Positions 42,052 through 51,800 of a DNA stretch of 64,000 nucleotides are shown one piece after another. Below the pieces are notes generated by a model that was not told where the DNA came from, ran no database searches, and saw nothing but the letters and a program-made list of their open reading frames with translations. The stretch is from Nocardia sp. CDC159 (GTDB taxonomy: Bacteria > Actinomycetota > Actinomycetes > Mycobacteriales > Mycobacteriaceae): NCBI RefSeq assembly GCF_023740735.1, contig NZ_JAMRXH010000010.1, forward strand, positions 124,001-188,000, read 5' to 3'. Numbering within the stretch: position 1 is the first letter of the stretch; each line of letters opens with the position of its first letter. The translations under genes and the position numbers were made by a program.

Positions 42052-42923
42052 TTCTGCTCGCGCAGCTGCTGCTGGACGCGCTGCAGGATCTGCTCCAGCT
42101 CCGGACCGCTGCGCTCGACCTCGACCGCGGTGCCCTTGGTGGTCTCGGCCTGCGCCTGCTGCACCTCCGGGTCGTGCCAGAGGTCGACCAGCTGCAGATA
42201 CAACGGATTGCTCTTGTCCTCGGCCCGGGTCACCAGCGCGTTGATATAGGGCTCGGCCGCCGGATCCTTCGGATCATCCTTGTAGATCGCCGATTTCGGG
42301 TCCACGCCGGAGCGCTCCAGGAAGGTGTTGTTGATGACCGAGCCGTCCACGGAGTTCAGCGACAGCGCGGTCTGGGCGGCGTCGACCGGGGTGACCTTCA
42401 CCTTCGAGGCGCCCCTGTCGATATCGGCGGGGGTGGGCTGGCGCGGGGTGCCGGTGAGCTTCACCAGACCGGCCGACCGCAGCACGTTCAGGGCGCGGGC
42501 CTGATTGGTCGGATCGTTCGGGATGGCGATCTCGCCGCCCTGCGGGATCTCGGCCACCGACTTGTGCTTCTTGGAGTACAGGCCCAGTGGCACGATGTAG
42601 GTCGCGCCGATCGGGGTCAGGGTGTCGTTGTTGGCGACGTTGTACTGGCCCAGGAACTGCAGGTGCTGGAACAGATTCACGTCGATCTGCTGCTGCGCCA
42701 GCGCCAGATTGGGCTGTTTGTAGTCGGAGAAGTTGGTGGTCTTCAGGGTGATGCCCTTGGCCTTGGCCTTCCGCTCGAAGACCTCCCAGGTGTGATCGCG
42801 GTCGGTGGTGCCGATGCGCACGACATTGCCCGACGGGGCCTCGCCATTTCCACCGCAGGCCGCGAGGGTGAGGGCCGCGGTTGCTACCAGGACCGGGATC
42901 GCCAGTGCCCGACGGAATTTCAC
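42048..42923 (-). CDS. metQ: Methionine-binding lipoprotein MetQ
   Basis: A 291-residue NlpA-family lipoprotein. The signal peptide ends in the lipobox LAAC, so Cys24 or nearby is lipidated. VVRIGTTDRDHTWEVFERKA opens the mature domain, NLALAQQQIDVNLFQHLQFL and LYSKKHKSVAEIPQGGEIAI follow, and NNTFLERSGVDPKSAIYKDD lies near the C-terminus. It should deliver methionine to MetNI. GTG at 42923 follows GGAG; the longer frame upstream has no support. First gene of metQ-metN-metI. Confidence 0.92.
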   Translation of the reverse strand: MKFRRALAIPVLVATAALTLAACGGNGEAPSGNVVRIGTTDRDHTWEVFERKAKAKGITLKTTNFSDYKQPNLALAQQQIDVNLFQHLQFLGQYNVANNDTLTPIGATYIVPLGLYSKKHKSVAEIPQGGEIAIPNDPTNQARALNVLRSAGLVKLTGTPRQPTPADIDRGASKVKVTPVDAAQTALSLNSVDGSVINNTFLERSGVDPKSAIYKDDPKDPAAEPYINALVTRAEDKSNPLYLQLVDLWHDPEVQQAQAETTKGTAVEVERSGPELEQILQRVQQQLREQK

Positions 42924-43053
42924 TCGTGCTCCAAAGATCGTCGTGATGAGAACCCGGCCATCCAAGCGGCTGGGCCCGGCGGCGAACAAGGTTTCCGATT
43001 GCGATGAGCGAAACCCTCGCAACCGGAGGTCCCGAACGTCTAATTTGCACGAA

Positions 43054-43920
43054 ATGCGAAGGCTGCGCCGGTTTCTGGTGATCCCCGTCCTGCTCGCGGT
43101 GGCCGCGGCCGTCGCCTCCTGTGGTGCGGAGCACCGCGGCGATGTGGTGCGCATTGGTGTGAACGATCTCGCACAGCCGCACTGGCAGGTCTACCAGCGC
43201 AAGGCCGCGGCGGCGGGCATCACGGTGGAGTTCGTCGACTTCACCGATTACAACCAGCCCAATCCCGCACTGGCGCAAGGGCGTATCGACCTCAACAAGT
43301 TCCAGCACATCCGGTATCTGGCGAACTACAACGTCCGCAATCACGACACCCTGGTGCCGATCGGCGCGACCGAGATCTACCCGCTGACCTTGTACTCCAA
43401 GAAGCACAGATCGGTGGCCGAGATTCCACAAGGCGGGCGGATCACGTTGAGCAACAATCCCGCGAATCAGGTGCGGCCGCTGCTGGGCCTGCAGGCGGCC
43501 GGACTCGTCGCCCTGAAGGGCGGCGGGAGTTGGGATTCCAAGCTCGAGGATGTCGATGCGGCGGCGTCGAAGGTAAGGCTGACCACGATCGATCCGACGC
43601 TGACCGCGCAGTCGCTGGACAGCGTGGACGCCGCGTTCGTCGACGACACCTTCGCGCGGCAGGCGGGTCTGACCCACGAGCAGGTCATCTTCACCGACGA
43701 TCCGCAGCGGCCGGAGTTGGCGCAGTACATCAATATCTTCGCCGCTCGGGCCGCCGATCAGGACGACCCGAGGCTGGCGAAGCTGGTGCAGATCTATCAC
43801 GACCCCGAGGTGGAGGCCGCCATTCGCGCCGAGGCGGGCTTCGACGGCATCTTCAAGACCAACGATCCCGCCCAGCTGCGGGAAGCGCTGCGCCGGCTCG
43901 AGGCGAAGTTCCGCGAGTAG
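43054..43920 (+). CDS. Second MetQ/NlpA-family lipoprotein
   Basis: A 288-residue paralogue of the MetQ at 42048, divergently transcribed. The lipobox is VASC. The mature domain shares the family blocks (VVRIGVNDLAQPHWQVYQRK, NPALAQGRIDLNKFQHIRYL, LYSKKHRSVAEIPQGG) but differs in the segment after DLAQPH. It has no ABC partner of its own and may supply MetNI with a different ligand, such as D-methionine, its sulfoxide or another amino acid. The ATG at 43054 lacks a close Shine-Dalgarno. Confidence 0.85.
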   Translation: MRRLRRFLVIPVLLAVAAAVASCGAEHRGDVVRIGVNDLAQPHWQVYQRKAAAAGITVEFVDFTDYNQPNPALAQGRIDLNKFQHIRYLANYNVRNHDTLVPIGATEIYPLTLYSKKHRSVAEIPQGGRITLSNNPANQVRPLLGLQAAGLVALKGGGSWDSKLEDVDAAASKVRLTTIDPTLTAQSLDSVDAAFVDDTFARQAGLTHEQVIFTDDPQRPELAQYINIFAARAADQDDPRLAKLVQIYHDPEVEAAIRAEAGFDGIFKTNDPAQLREALRRLEAKFRE

Positions 43921-44031
43921 CTCAGACTTCACCACGGATGGCGTCGAGGCTGTAGGTGCGGGATCGGAAACGCGCGGCAATCCCGATGGAATCGGCACGC
44001 TCGCCGTGCCGGTTGCGGCAATGATGGTCGG

Positions 44032-44652
44032 GTGGACGACATCATCTACGAGGACACCCGCTTCGCCCTGCACGCGGTGTCCGAACTGCTGATAGCCGGT
44101 CCGCAGTACCGGCGCTTCGGCACCGTCCGGATGCGAATCGTGCTGGGTGGTTTCGTCGGCGTGAAATGGCCGGTGTCGGTGGTGGGCACCGAGCTGGTGT
44201 GGCCGGAGGGCCGCACCCCGCTGCGCGGCAGCTACGAACACCTCGGCGAGCTGGCCGGATTCGAGGCCGAGGGGCCGCCGCCGGGGCTGTACAGCGACGG
44301 CACCGATATGGACCCGAAGGAGGCATTCACCCTCGACGGCGAGGCGACCGAGCTGATCCACGACTGGTTCGCCGTCGGCGACACCGCGTTGCGCCGCTTC
44401 GCCGATCAGCCGCCGGTGCTGTGGCCGGAGCATTTCGATCTGTCGGTCGCGGTCGATCAGACCAATTTCGGTGTCTCCCCGGGGGATTGGGACAACCCCC
44501 AGCCCTACGCCTATGTCGGCCCGTGGACCCGCCGCCAGGGCGAGTTCTGGAACGCCCCGTTCGGGGCCATGCGCACCCGCGCGGAGGTGCCGACGGTCGC
44601 GGCCCTGCTCGAATTCTTCAACGAGGGCCGCAAGCGGGCCGCCGAATCCTGA
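44032..44652 (+). CDS. Conserved actinobacterial hypothetical protein
   Basis: A 206-residue soluble protein, rich in Trp, Phe and acidic residues. WPVSVVGTELVWPEGRTPLR and FDLSVAVDQTNFGVSPGDWD followed by PYAYVGPWTRRQGEFWNAPF look conserved, suggesting a beta-rich fold. No family or catalytic motif recognised. The GTG at 44032 is the apparent start. It converges on the GNAT gene at 44669. Confidence 0.7.
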   Translation: MDDIIYEDTRFALHAVSELLIAGPQYRRFGTVRMRIVLGGFVGVKWPVSVVGTELVWPEGRTPLRGSYEHLGELAGFEAEGPPPGLYSDGTDMDPKEAFTLDGEATELIHDWFAVGDTALRRFADQPPVLWPEHFDLSVAVDQTNFGVSPGDWDNPQPYAYVGPWTRRQGEFWNAPFGAMRTRAEVPTVAALLEFFNEGRKRAAES

Positions 44653-44668
44653 CCGCAGGCCGACCGGT

Positions 44669-45199
44669 TCAGCGGCGCAGGCGGCCGGTGCGGGCGAAGG
44701 TGCGCTTGGTGGCGGGGGACAGGCCCGGCGCATCGGCGGCGGCCTCGGGCTGATCCGGATTGGGGCGGACGAACAGGGTCACCGTCGTGCCATCGGTGAA
44801 GCCGTGCCGCGTCATCAGCGCCGCCGATGCCGTGTTCCCGGCTTCGACGTCGGTGACGATGCGGCGGGCCCCACGCGCGAACAGCGCCGCGCAGCACATG
44901 TCGACCAGTCGGCCCGCGATGCCGCGGCCCTGCATATGCGGGGCGACGCCGATCCATTCCAGATAGGCCCAGTCCTCGCGCAGCTCGAACTCCATGGATC
45001 CGAGCACGAAGCCGACCACTCGGTCGGAATCGAGGGCCACCCAGCAGGAACCGTCGGGATTGTCCAGATGTTCGGCGATCGAGGTCAGCGACCAGGACGT
45101 ATAGGGTTTGGTGTCGGTGTCGAAGACCTCGTCACCGAGGTCGAGGACCTCGCGCAGGTGACCGAGGCCCATGGGAACGATGGCTATGTCGACATCCAT
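44669..45199 (-). CDS. GNAT-family N-acetyltransferase
   Basis: A 176-residue GNAT protein. WAYLEWIGVAPHMQGRGIAG contains the acetyl-CoA binding motif A (Q/R-x-x-G-x-G/A as QGRGIAG). VTDVEAGNTASAALMTRHGF is motif B with the usual N and the HGF ending. A basic C-terminal tail follows. The acceptor (protein or small molecule) is unknown. ATG at 45199. Confidence 0.87.
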   Translation of the reverse strand: MDVDIAIVPMGLGHLREVLDLGDEVFDTDTKPYTSWSLTSIAEHLDNPDGSCWVALDSDRVVGFVLGSMEFELREDWAYLEWIGVAPHMQGRGIAGRLVDMCCAALFARGARRIVTDVEAGNTASAALMTRHGFTDGTTVTLFVRPNPDQPEAAADAPGLSPATKRTFARTGRLRR

Positions 45200-45244
45200 G
45201 GCCGACAGTTTGCCAGCTGAGGCCCCCGACCTCGGGAGACGGGG

Positions 45245-46171
45245 TCAGGCGCCTTTGCGGGCCGATGTCTTGGACGCGGTCTTGGACGCCTTGCCCGCCG
45301 CCTTCTTGGTGGTCTTCTTCGCGGCCTTCTTGGCGGGCTGTTTCTTGGCGGTGGTCTTGGCCGCGGGCTCGGATTTGGCCGTGCCGCGGCGGCCGGTGGC
45401 CTCGAGGCTGCGCTGCAGGGCGGCCACCAGGTCGACGACCTCGGCATCCATCTCCGCGGGCGCGGGCTCGGCCGGGCGGGTGACCTTGCTCGAACCCGAT
45501 TCGATGGCCTCGTCGAGCATCTTCTTCAGCTCGATCTGGTACTCGTCGGTGTACAGGCCCGGATCGAAGTCGTCGGACATGCTGTCGACCAGGGTCTCGG
45601 CCATCGACAGCTCCTGCTTGCGCGGCTCGGCCACCCCGTCCAGCGATTCGAAATCCGCCGCCCGCACCTCGTCGGGCCACAGCAGGGTCTGCAGTACCAG
45701 CACTCCGTCGCGTACTCGCAGCGCGGCCAGGCGCGTCTTCTGCCGCAGTGTGAAGTTGACCAGTGCCACCCGATCGGTCTGGTCGAGCGTCTTGGCCAGC
45801 AGCACATAGGCCTTGGGCGTATTCGAATCCGGCTCCAGGTAATAGCTGCGCTCGAACAGGATCGGATCGATCTGCTCGGCCGGGACGAATTGCAGCACCG
45901 GAATCTCGTGCTTCTCGGCCACCGGCAGCTTCGCGAAATCCTCGTCGGTCAGAATCACCCGGTCCCCCTCGGGCGACTCGTACGCCTTATCGATATCGGC
46001 ATACTGCACCGACTGCCCGCACACCGTGCACACCCGGTCGTACTTGATCCGCCCCCCATCCTTGGCGTGCACCTGGTGGAACCTGATGTCGTGGTCCTCG
46101 GTGGCGGTATAGACCTTCACCGGGACATTCACCAGTCCGAACGCGATGGAGCCTTTCCAGATCGACCGCAT
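45245..46171 (-). CDS. ku: Non-homologous end-joining protein Ku
   Basis: A 308-residue bacterial Ku that binds DNA ends and recruits LigD. MRSIWKGSIAFGLVNVPVKV is the invariant N-terminus, followed by CTVCGQSVQY and the core KHEIPVLQFVPAEQIDPILF. The C-terminal 50 residues form a Lys/Ala-rich tail (KKQPAKKAAKKTTKKAAG) like that of mycobacterial Ku, thought to aid DNA binding. No ligD lies in the window. ATG at 46171; a longer open frame through it is antisense to the kinase gene. Confidence 0.96.
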   Translation of the reverse strand: MRSIWKGSIAFGLVNVPVKVYTATEDHDIRFHQVHAKDGGRIKYDRVCTVCGQSVQYADIDKAYESPEGDRVILTDEDFAKLPVAEKHEIPVLQFVPAEQIDPILFERSYYLEPDSNTPKAYVLLAKTLDQTDRVALVNFTLRQKTRLAALRVRDGVLVLQTLLWPDEVRAADFESLDGVAEPRKQELSMAETLVDSMSDDFDPGLYTDEYQIELKKMLDEAIESGSSKVTRPAEPAPAEMDAEVVDLVAALQRSLEATGRRGTAKSEPAAKTTAKKQPAKKAAKKTTKKAAGKASKTASKTSARKGA

Positions 46172-46297
46172 GGTTCGAGGGTACGTTCGACGGGGCGCCG
46201 ATGTCCGGTGAAACGCGCCGACCGAGTTGTTCTCGGTGGTTGTCGGCTTCGGTTCGGGCAGGATGCACTGGCCATGGTGGTTGGATAGCCTCAATGG

Positions 46298-47599
46298 ATG
46301 GACGTGATGGGTGCCACTTCCGAGGCTGGAGGTAGGCCCGGGGCGGGAGCGGGGATGCGGGGCGCACCGACCGTGTTTCACCGCGGGGTGAGCCGGCTCG
46401 CCGAATTGTTCCGCGATCCGGCGACCGCGCTGCGCAGGCATGTCGACGAGTTGCCGTGGGACTATCCGCCGTCGGTCGTTTTGATCGCCGATCTCGCTTT
46501 GGTGATCGTCTCGGTAGCGGCCACGATTCAGCGGTATTCGTACTTCCCGACCGTGCTGCCGCTCCTTGCCATCGTGCTGGTGAATGTGATGTTCCCGCTG
46601 CTCGCCATTGTCGGCGTGCAACCCCGGCCGATACCGTTCTGTCTCGCCGGGCTGGTGGCGCAGGGACTCTTTCTGACCCAGCCGGTGACCTTCGACGTCT
46701 CGCCGCTGTTGTTGACCATCATCGCCGGCGAAGTGGCGGCCATCGCGCCGAAGAAGGTCAGCATTCCGTTCACTGTCGCGGCCATTCTCGAATTGATCGG
46801 CTTTGCCGTGCTCGGCCCCGGAATCGACAGCCTCCCAACGTATCTGATCGCCATCGTGCTCGGGTTCATGGTGGGGCTCATGTTGCAGTACCAACGCCGG
46901 TTCCTGCACCAGGAGCGCGAGAACCAGGCGATTCTCGACGCGCGGGAGGCCGATGAGGAACGGCGCGGCATCGCCCGCGAGGTGCACGACGTCATCGCGC
47001 ACTCGCTCAGTGTGACGCTGTTGCATCTGACCGCGGCACGGCACGCACTCGAGACCGACGACGATCCGCGCGAGGCGATGGCAGCGCTCACCGATGCCGA
47101 GCGGCTGGGCCGCCAGGCCATGGTCGACATCCGCCGCACGATCGCGTTGCTCGACAAGGCGAAATCCGGCGCCCCGCAGCCCGGAGTGGATGACCTGAGA
47201 GCGCTGGTGGGGGAATTCGAACGCGCCGGACTGCAATTGACCTACGAATACGACAACCGGGCCGAGACCATCTCTCCCGCGGTGAGTTTCGCGGTATTTC
47301 GGATCACTCAGGAGGCGCTGGCCAATATCGCCAAGCACGCACCCGGTGAGGCGGCGCACCTGCGTGTGACGATCGCGCCGACGGTGGTCGAGATCACCGC
47401 GACCAACAACCTCCCGAGCGCCAAGTCGGCGCTGGAGCTGCGCGGCGGTATGGGTATCGCGGGCATGCGGCAGCGGGCCGAAAGCTTCGGTGGCACCCTG
47501 ACATCGGGGCGATGCGAGACCGGCTGGCGACTGCGCGCCTCGATACCGCTCGAGGGCGGGCGCGTCGTGCCGTCGGCTATCGGAAGCGATCCACCCTGA
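46298..47599 (+). CDS. Orphan sensor histidine kinase, NarL/DesK type
   Basis: A 433-residue membrane kinase. After a 50-residue cytoplasmic N-terminus there are about six hydrophobic helices (residues 57-205), then the HisKA_3 dimerisation region with phospho-acceptor His230 in IAREVHDVIAHSLSVTLLHL. The HATPase contains the N-box ITQEALANIAKHA and a G-box GGMGIAGMRQRAESFGG. No response regulator is adjacent, so the partner is elsewhere or lost. The end overlaps the convergent FAD oxidoreductase gene by 23 bases. Confidence 0.9.
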   Translation: MDVMGATSEAGGRPGAGAGMRGAPTVFHRGVSRLAELFRDPATALRRHVDELPWDYPPSVVLIADLALVIVSVAATIQRYSYFPTVLPLLAIVLVNVMFPLLAIVGVQPRPIPFCLAGLVAQGLFLTQPVTFDVSPLLLTIIAGEVAAIAPKKVSIPFTVAAILELIGFAVLGPGIDSLPTYLIAIVLGFMVGLMLQYQRRFLHQERENQAILDAREADEERRGIAREVHDVIAHSLSVTLLHLTAARHALETDDDPREAMAALTDAERLGRQAMVDIRRTIALLDKAKSGAPQPGVDDLRALVGEFERAGLQLTYEYDNRAETISPAVSFAVFRITQEALANIAKHAPGEAAHLRVTIAPTVVEITATNNLPSAKSALELRGGMGIAGMRQRAESFGGTLTSGRCETGWRLRASIPLEGGRVVPSAIGSDPP

Positions 47600-48824
47600 A
47601 CGGCGCCAGCACGGGAGCCCGTTCGCCCTCGACGATCCAGCGCGCCACCAGTACGGCAATGGATGCCGCCAATGTCATGCCCAGCGTCGCATAGCCGGTC
47701 GCGACGAAGACATTCGAGTACGGCGGCAGACGATCGACCACCGGCAATCCGTCGGGCGTCACCGGCCGCTGTCCCGTCCACTCGTTGCGACGGTCGCCCC
47801 AGTCCACACCGACCAGCGACGGCTCCGCCAATGCGACCATGGCGTCCAGTCGCGCCGAACTCAGCCGCGCCGACGGTCCGAAATCCACACCGCCGGCAAT
47901 GCGTACGCGGCCATCGCGCGGCACACAGGCGATATGCGATCCCAACAGCAGCACCGATCGGCCGGGCCGCCGTCGCGCCGCGACATCGAAGCTGTAGCCC
48001 CGTGCGCCGATCATCGGAAATCCGCGATACAGCGGGTTGGGGATCGCCCCGGTCGCCACGACCACGGCATCCGAACGATAGTCGCCCTGATCGGTCACGA
48101 CCGCGTCGGCGCGCCCATCCACCGCGCGCACCTCGGTGGCGGTCACCCCCTCGGCGATGATCACGCCCCTGTCCCTCAGGTGATCGGACAAGCCCCTCAG
48201 CAGCGAGGCCGAATCGATGTCGAGGTGGTCCTCGACACGCACGCCGGCGGTGATCCGGGACGAGAGAATCGGTTCCAGATCCCGCAGCTCGGAGCCGGTC
48301 AGTACCGTTGACGGTAGCCGTAACCCGCTTGTGCACAGTGGTTTTCGTGCCGCGAGAAAGGCGTCGACCAACCGGGGGTCGCGCGCCACGGCGAGCAGTT
48401 CACCGCGGCGATGGGTGAAAACCACCCCGTCCTCGGCCAGCTGTTCGACATCGGCCACACTGGTGCGCCCCAACTCGGCCAGCCAACCTGCCGCGCGGCG
48501 ATAGCGGGCGGGGGTGCAGTTGCGGAGAAAGGCCAGTAACCACCCCGCGAGTCCGGGAATATCGCGCATCGCGATTTTGGTGCTGGATTGCCCGGACCCG
48601 AGGTGCCGCACACTGTCGAGCACGACCTGCGGCTCGGGCATGGGCCCGGCCTGGATCGGGTTCACCCACCCGGCATTGCCCCACGACGCACCCGCGCCGA
48701 CGCCGACCCCGTCACAGACGGTCACCCGAATCCCTTGGCGGCTCAGCTGATGGGCGATGGTCAGCCCGGCGATACCGGCGCCGATGACGAGTACGGATTC
48801 CGGCTTGTCGGCAGCACCGCGCAC
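47577..48824 (-). CDS. DadA/glycine-oxidase-like FAD-dependent oxidoreductase
   Basis: A 415-residue flavoenzyme of the D-amino-acid dehydrogenase/glycine oxidase family. VLVIGAGIAGLTIAHQLSRQ is the FAD-binding motif, GASWGNAGWVNPIQAGPMPE is typical of DadA, and WTGQRPVTPDGLPVVDRLPP with FVATGYATLGMTLAASIA closes the FAD site. Such enzymes oxidise amines or D-amino acids to imines. GTG at 48824 lies 9 bases after the stop of the second PKS gene on the same strand, so it is probably a tailoring enzyme of the polyketide-peptide product rather than a catabolic gene. Confidence 0.85.
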   Translation of the reverse strand: MRGAADKPESVLVIGAGIAGLTIAHQLSRQGIRVTVCDGVGVGAGASWGNAGWVNPIQAGPMPEPQVVLDSVRHLGSGQSSTKIAMRDIPGLAGWLLAFLRNCTPARYRRAAGWLAELGRTSVADVEQLAEDGVVFTHRRGELLAVARDPRLVDAFLAARKPLCTSGLRLPSTVLTGSELRDLEPILSSRITAGVRVEDHLDIDSASLLRGLSDHLRDRGVIIAEGVTATEVRAVDGRADAVVTDQGDYRSDAVVVATGAIPNPLYRGFPMIGARGYSFDVAARRRPGRSVLLLGSHIACVPRDGRVRIAGGVDFGPSARLSSARLDAMVALAEPSLVGVDWGDRRNEWTGQRPVTPDGLPVVDRLPPYSNVFVATGYATLGMTLAASIAVLVARWIVEGERAPVLAPFRVDRFR

Positions 48825-48833
48825 GCAGATCCC

Positions 48834-51800
48834 TCACTTTCGACCGATCCGCCGCCGGAACTCCGACCGCAATCCGAGGATACGCACACGCGAACCATTG
48901 CGGCGAGAACGTAAACGCAGTCTGTCGCGCCACTTTCGCGAGGTGGCGCCGTTCGTGTCCGGTACGGGCTCGACCGGCGCGGCTGCGGCCGGGGTGAGCG
49001 TATCGAGTAGGCCGGCAAGTCGGGTCGTGAGCTGACCGTGGTCCTGCGGTGGCAGCGTTGTGGCGGCGCAGGCCCGCACGAGCGAGTCGAGTTGGGCCAG
49101 AATGCGCGCGGCGGGATCGTCGGCGGGCGCGACCTCGGCGCGAATGTATTTCGCCAGCGCGGCGGGGGTCGGGTAGTCGAAGATGACGGTGGCGGGCAGT
49201 TTCGATCCGGTGGCGGCCTTGAGACGATTGCGGAACTCGACCGCGCCGAGTGAATCGAACCCCAACTCCAGCAGCGGTTGATCGGCTCCGATCGCTTCGG
49301 GGGAGTCGTGGCCCAGAATGGCGGCACCGTGCGAGCGAATCGCCTCCAGAATGCGCCGCTCCTGCTCGGCCGGATCCAGACCCGCGAGGGAGGCAACGAA
49401 TTTCGAGGATTCTCCGGTACCACCGTCCGCGGCGCGCCGCCCCGCCCGCAGCAGACCGCGCAGTACCGGTGGAATCTCGTCGGGGTCGGTGTGGGCGCGC
49501 AGGGCGGCGGTGTCGATGCGTGCCGCAACGAGCGTCGTCGCACCGCGGGCGCGAGCCGCGTCGAACAGCGCCAAGCCCTCGGGCCCCGACAGCGGGACCA
49601 CGCCGCGGGCGCGGATACGGGCCCGGTCGACCTCGCCGAGGTGAGCGGTCATCCCCGTGGTCGGGGCCCACATGCCCCACGCCAGCGACAGCGCGGGCAG
49701 ACCGCGGCTGCGCCGGAACTGCGCCAGCGCGTCGAGAAAGCCGTTGGCTGCGGCGTAATTGGCCTGTCCCGGGCTGCCGATCACCCCGGCGATCGAGGAA
49801 TACAGCACGAATGCCGACAGGTTCATCGAGGACGTCACCTCGTGCAGATTCCAGGCCGCGTCCACCTTGGCATGGAAGACGTTCTCGATATGGCGTCGGC
49901 TCTGCGTGAAGAACAGGCCGTCTTCGATGACGCCCGCGGTATGCACCACCGCCGTGAGCGGATGCGTGCCGTCGATATCCGCCACCACCCGGGTCAGCGC
50001 CGCACGGTCGGCCACGTCGCAGGCGACGATCTCGACCTCGGCGCCCAGCTCGGTCAACTCCGCACGCAACTCCGGCGCGGAGTCGGCCTCGGGCCCGCGG
50101 CGCGAGAGCAACAGCAGATGCCGCACGCCGTGTTCGGACACCAGGTGCCGGGCCAGCAGCGCGCCCAAACCGCCGGTGCCGCCGGTGATCAGCACCGTGC
50201 CGTCCGGATCCAGCGGGCGCGGCAGCGTCAGCACGTTCTTGCCGATATGGCGGGCCTGCGAGAGGTGCCGGAAGGCTTCCGGGGCGCGGCGCACATCCCA
50301 GTGTGTGACAGGCAGCGGACGCAGTGCCCCTTCATCGAACAGGGCAACCAACGCGCGCAGGATCTCACCCAGCCGCTGCGGTCCGGCCTCCATCAGGATG
50401 AATGCCCGATAGGCGACTCCCGCATACTGATTCGCGATCGCGGTCGCGTCGCGCACATCGGTGAGGCCCATTTCGACGAATCGCCCGCCGCGCGGCAGCA
50501 GGCGCAAACCGGCGTCCACGAGTTCGCCGGCCAGGGAATCGAGGACCACGTCCACGCCACGCCCGCCGGTCGCCGCCGTGAAGGCGGCCTCGAATTGGTC
50601 CGTGCGACTACTGGCGATGTGGTTGTCGTCGAAGCCCATGCGCCGCAGGGCATCCCACTTCGGCGGTGACGCCGTGGCGAAAACCTCCAGCCCGAGGTGG
50701 CGCGCCAGTTGCACGGCCGCCATGCCCACCCCACCGGTGGCGGCGTGCACCAGAATCGATTCCCCGGCCCGGACATCGGCCAGATCGACCAGGGCGTAGT
50801 AGGCGGTCGCGAAGACGATCGGTACGGCCGCGGCATCCTCGAACGACCAGCCCGCCGGTACCGGTACCAGCGTTCGTCCGTCGGCCACCACCGCCGATCC
50901 GACGCCGGGAAACAGGCCCATCACCCGGTCACCCACGGCCAGGTCGGTGACCTGCGGGCCGACCTCGATCACCACACCGGCGCCCTCGCCGCCGAGCGGT
51001 GCATCCGGGTCCGGGTACATGCCGAGCGCGATGAGCACATCCCGGAAGTTCAGCCCCGCCGCGCGCAGTGCGACCCGCACCTGACCGGCCGCCAAAGGCG
51101 GCGAATCGAGCTCGGCCGCGACGATGTTCTCGCCGGACAGTGTTCCCGTGCCGTTGAGCCGCAACGTCCAGTCGCCGCCGCTCACCCGTTCGGCCGCGCC
51201 GATCGAATCCGCGCCGGCGCGGATCAGCCGAGGAACGAAGACCGAACCGCGGCGCACCGCTGCCTGGGGCTCGCCCGGCCCGTGCAGTGCGGCGACCACG
51301 CCCGCGCGATACGCCGCCCAGTCCTCGACGTCCACGATGACGACGCGCCCCGGGTTCTCGTTCTGCGCGCTACGCAGCAGTCCCCACGCGGCGGCCCCGG
51401 CCAGATCGTCGACGCGCTCGCCGCCGTGTACCGCGACCGACGCGCGGGTGACCACAACGACGGTGGCGTCGGGCGCGATCGCGCCGGCGAGCAGCCGCTG
51501 TAGCGTGCTCAGCAGATCGATCACGCGTGCCCGTATCGTGCCCGCATTCGTCGCCGCGGAGTCGGGGCCGAACCGCAGCACCACGTATTCGCGTCCGTCG
51601 GCGGTGAGATACCGGTCCGGGTCGCTGCTCACCGAGAGTTCCGCGTCGGCGGTGTCGGACAGCGTGAACGGTGACCATTCGCCCTCCGGACCGGTCGCGC
51701 CGCGGGGCGCGGCGGTCCAGGCCAGCTCGAACAATCCATCCTCGAGTGCGGCGGTCGCCTTGGCGCCGAGCGCGTCGAGGGACAGCGTCGCGAAACGCAG

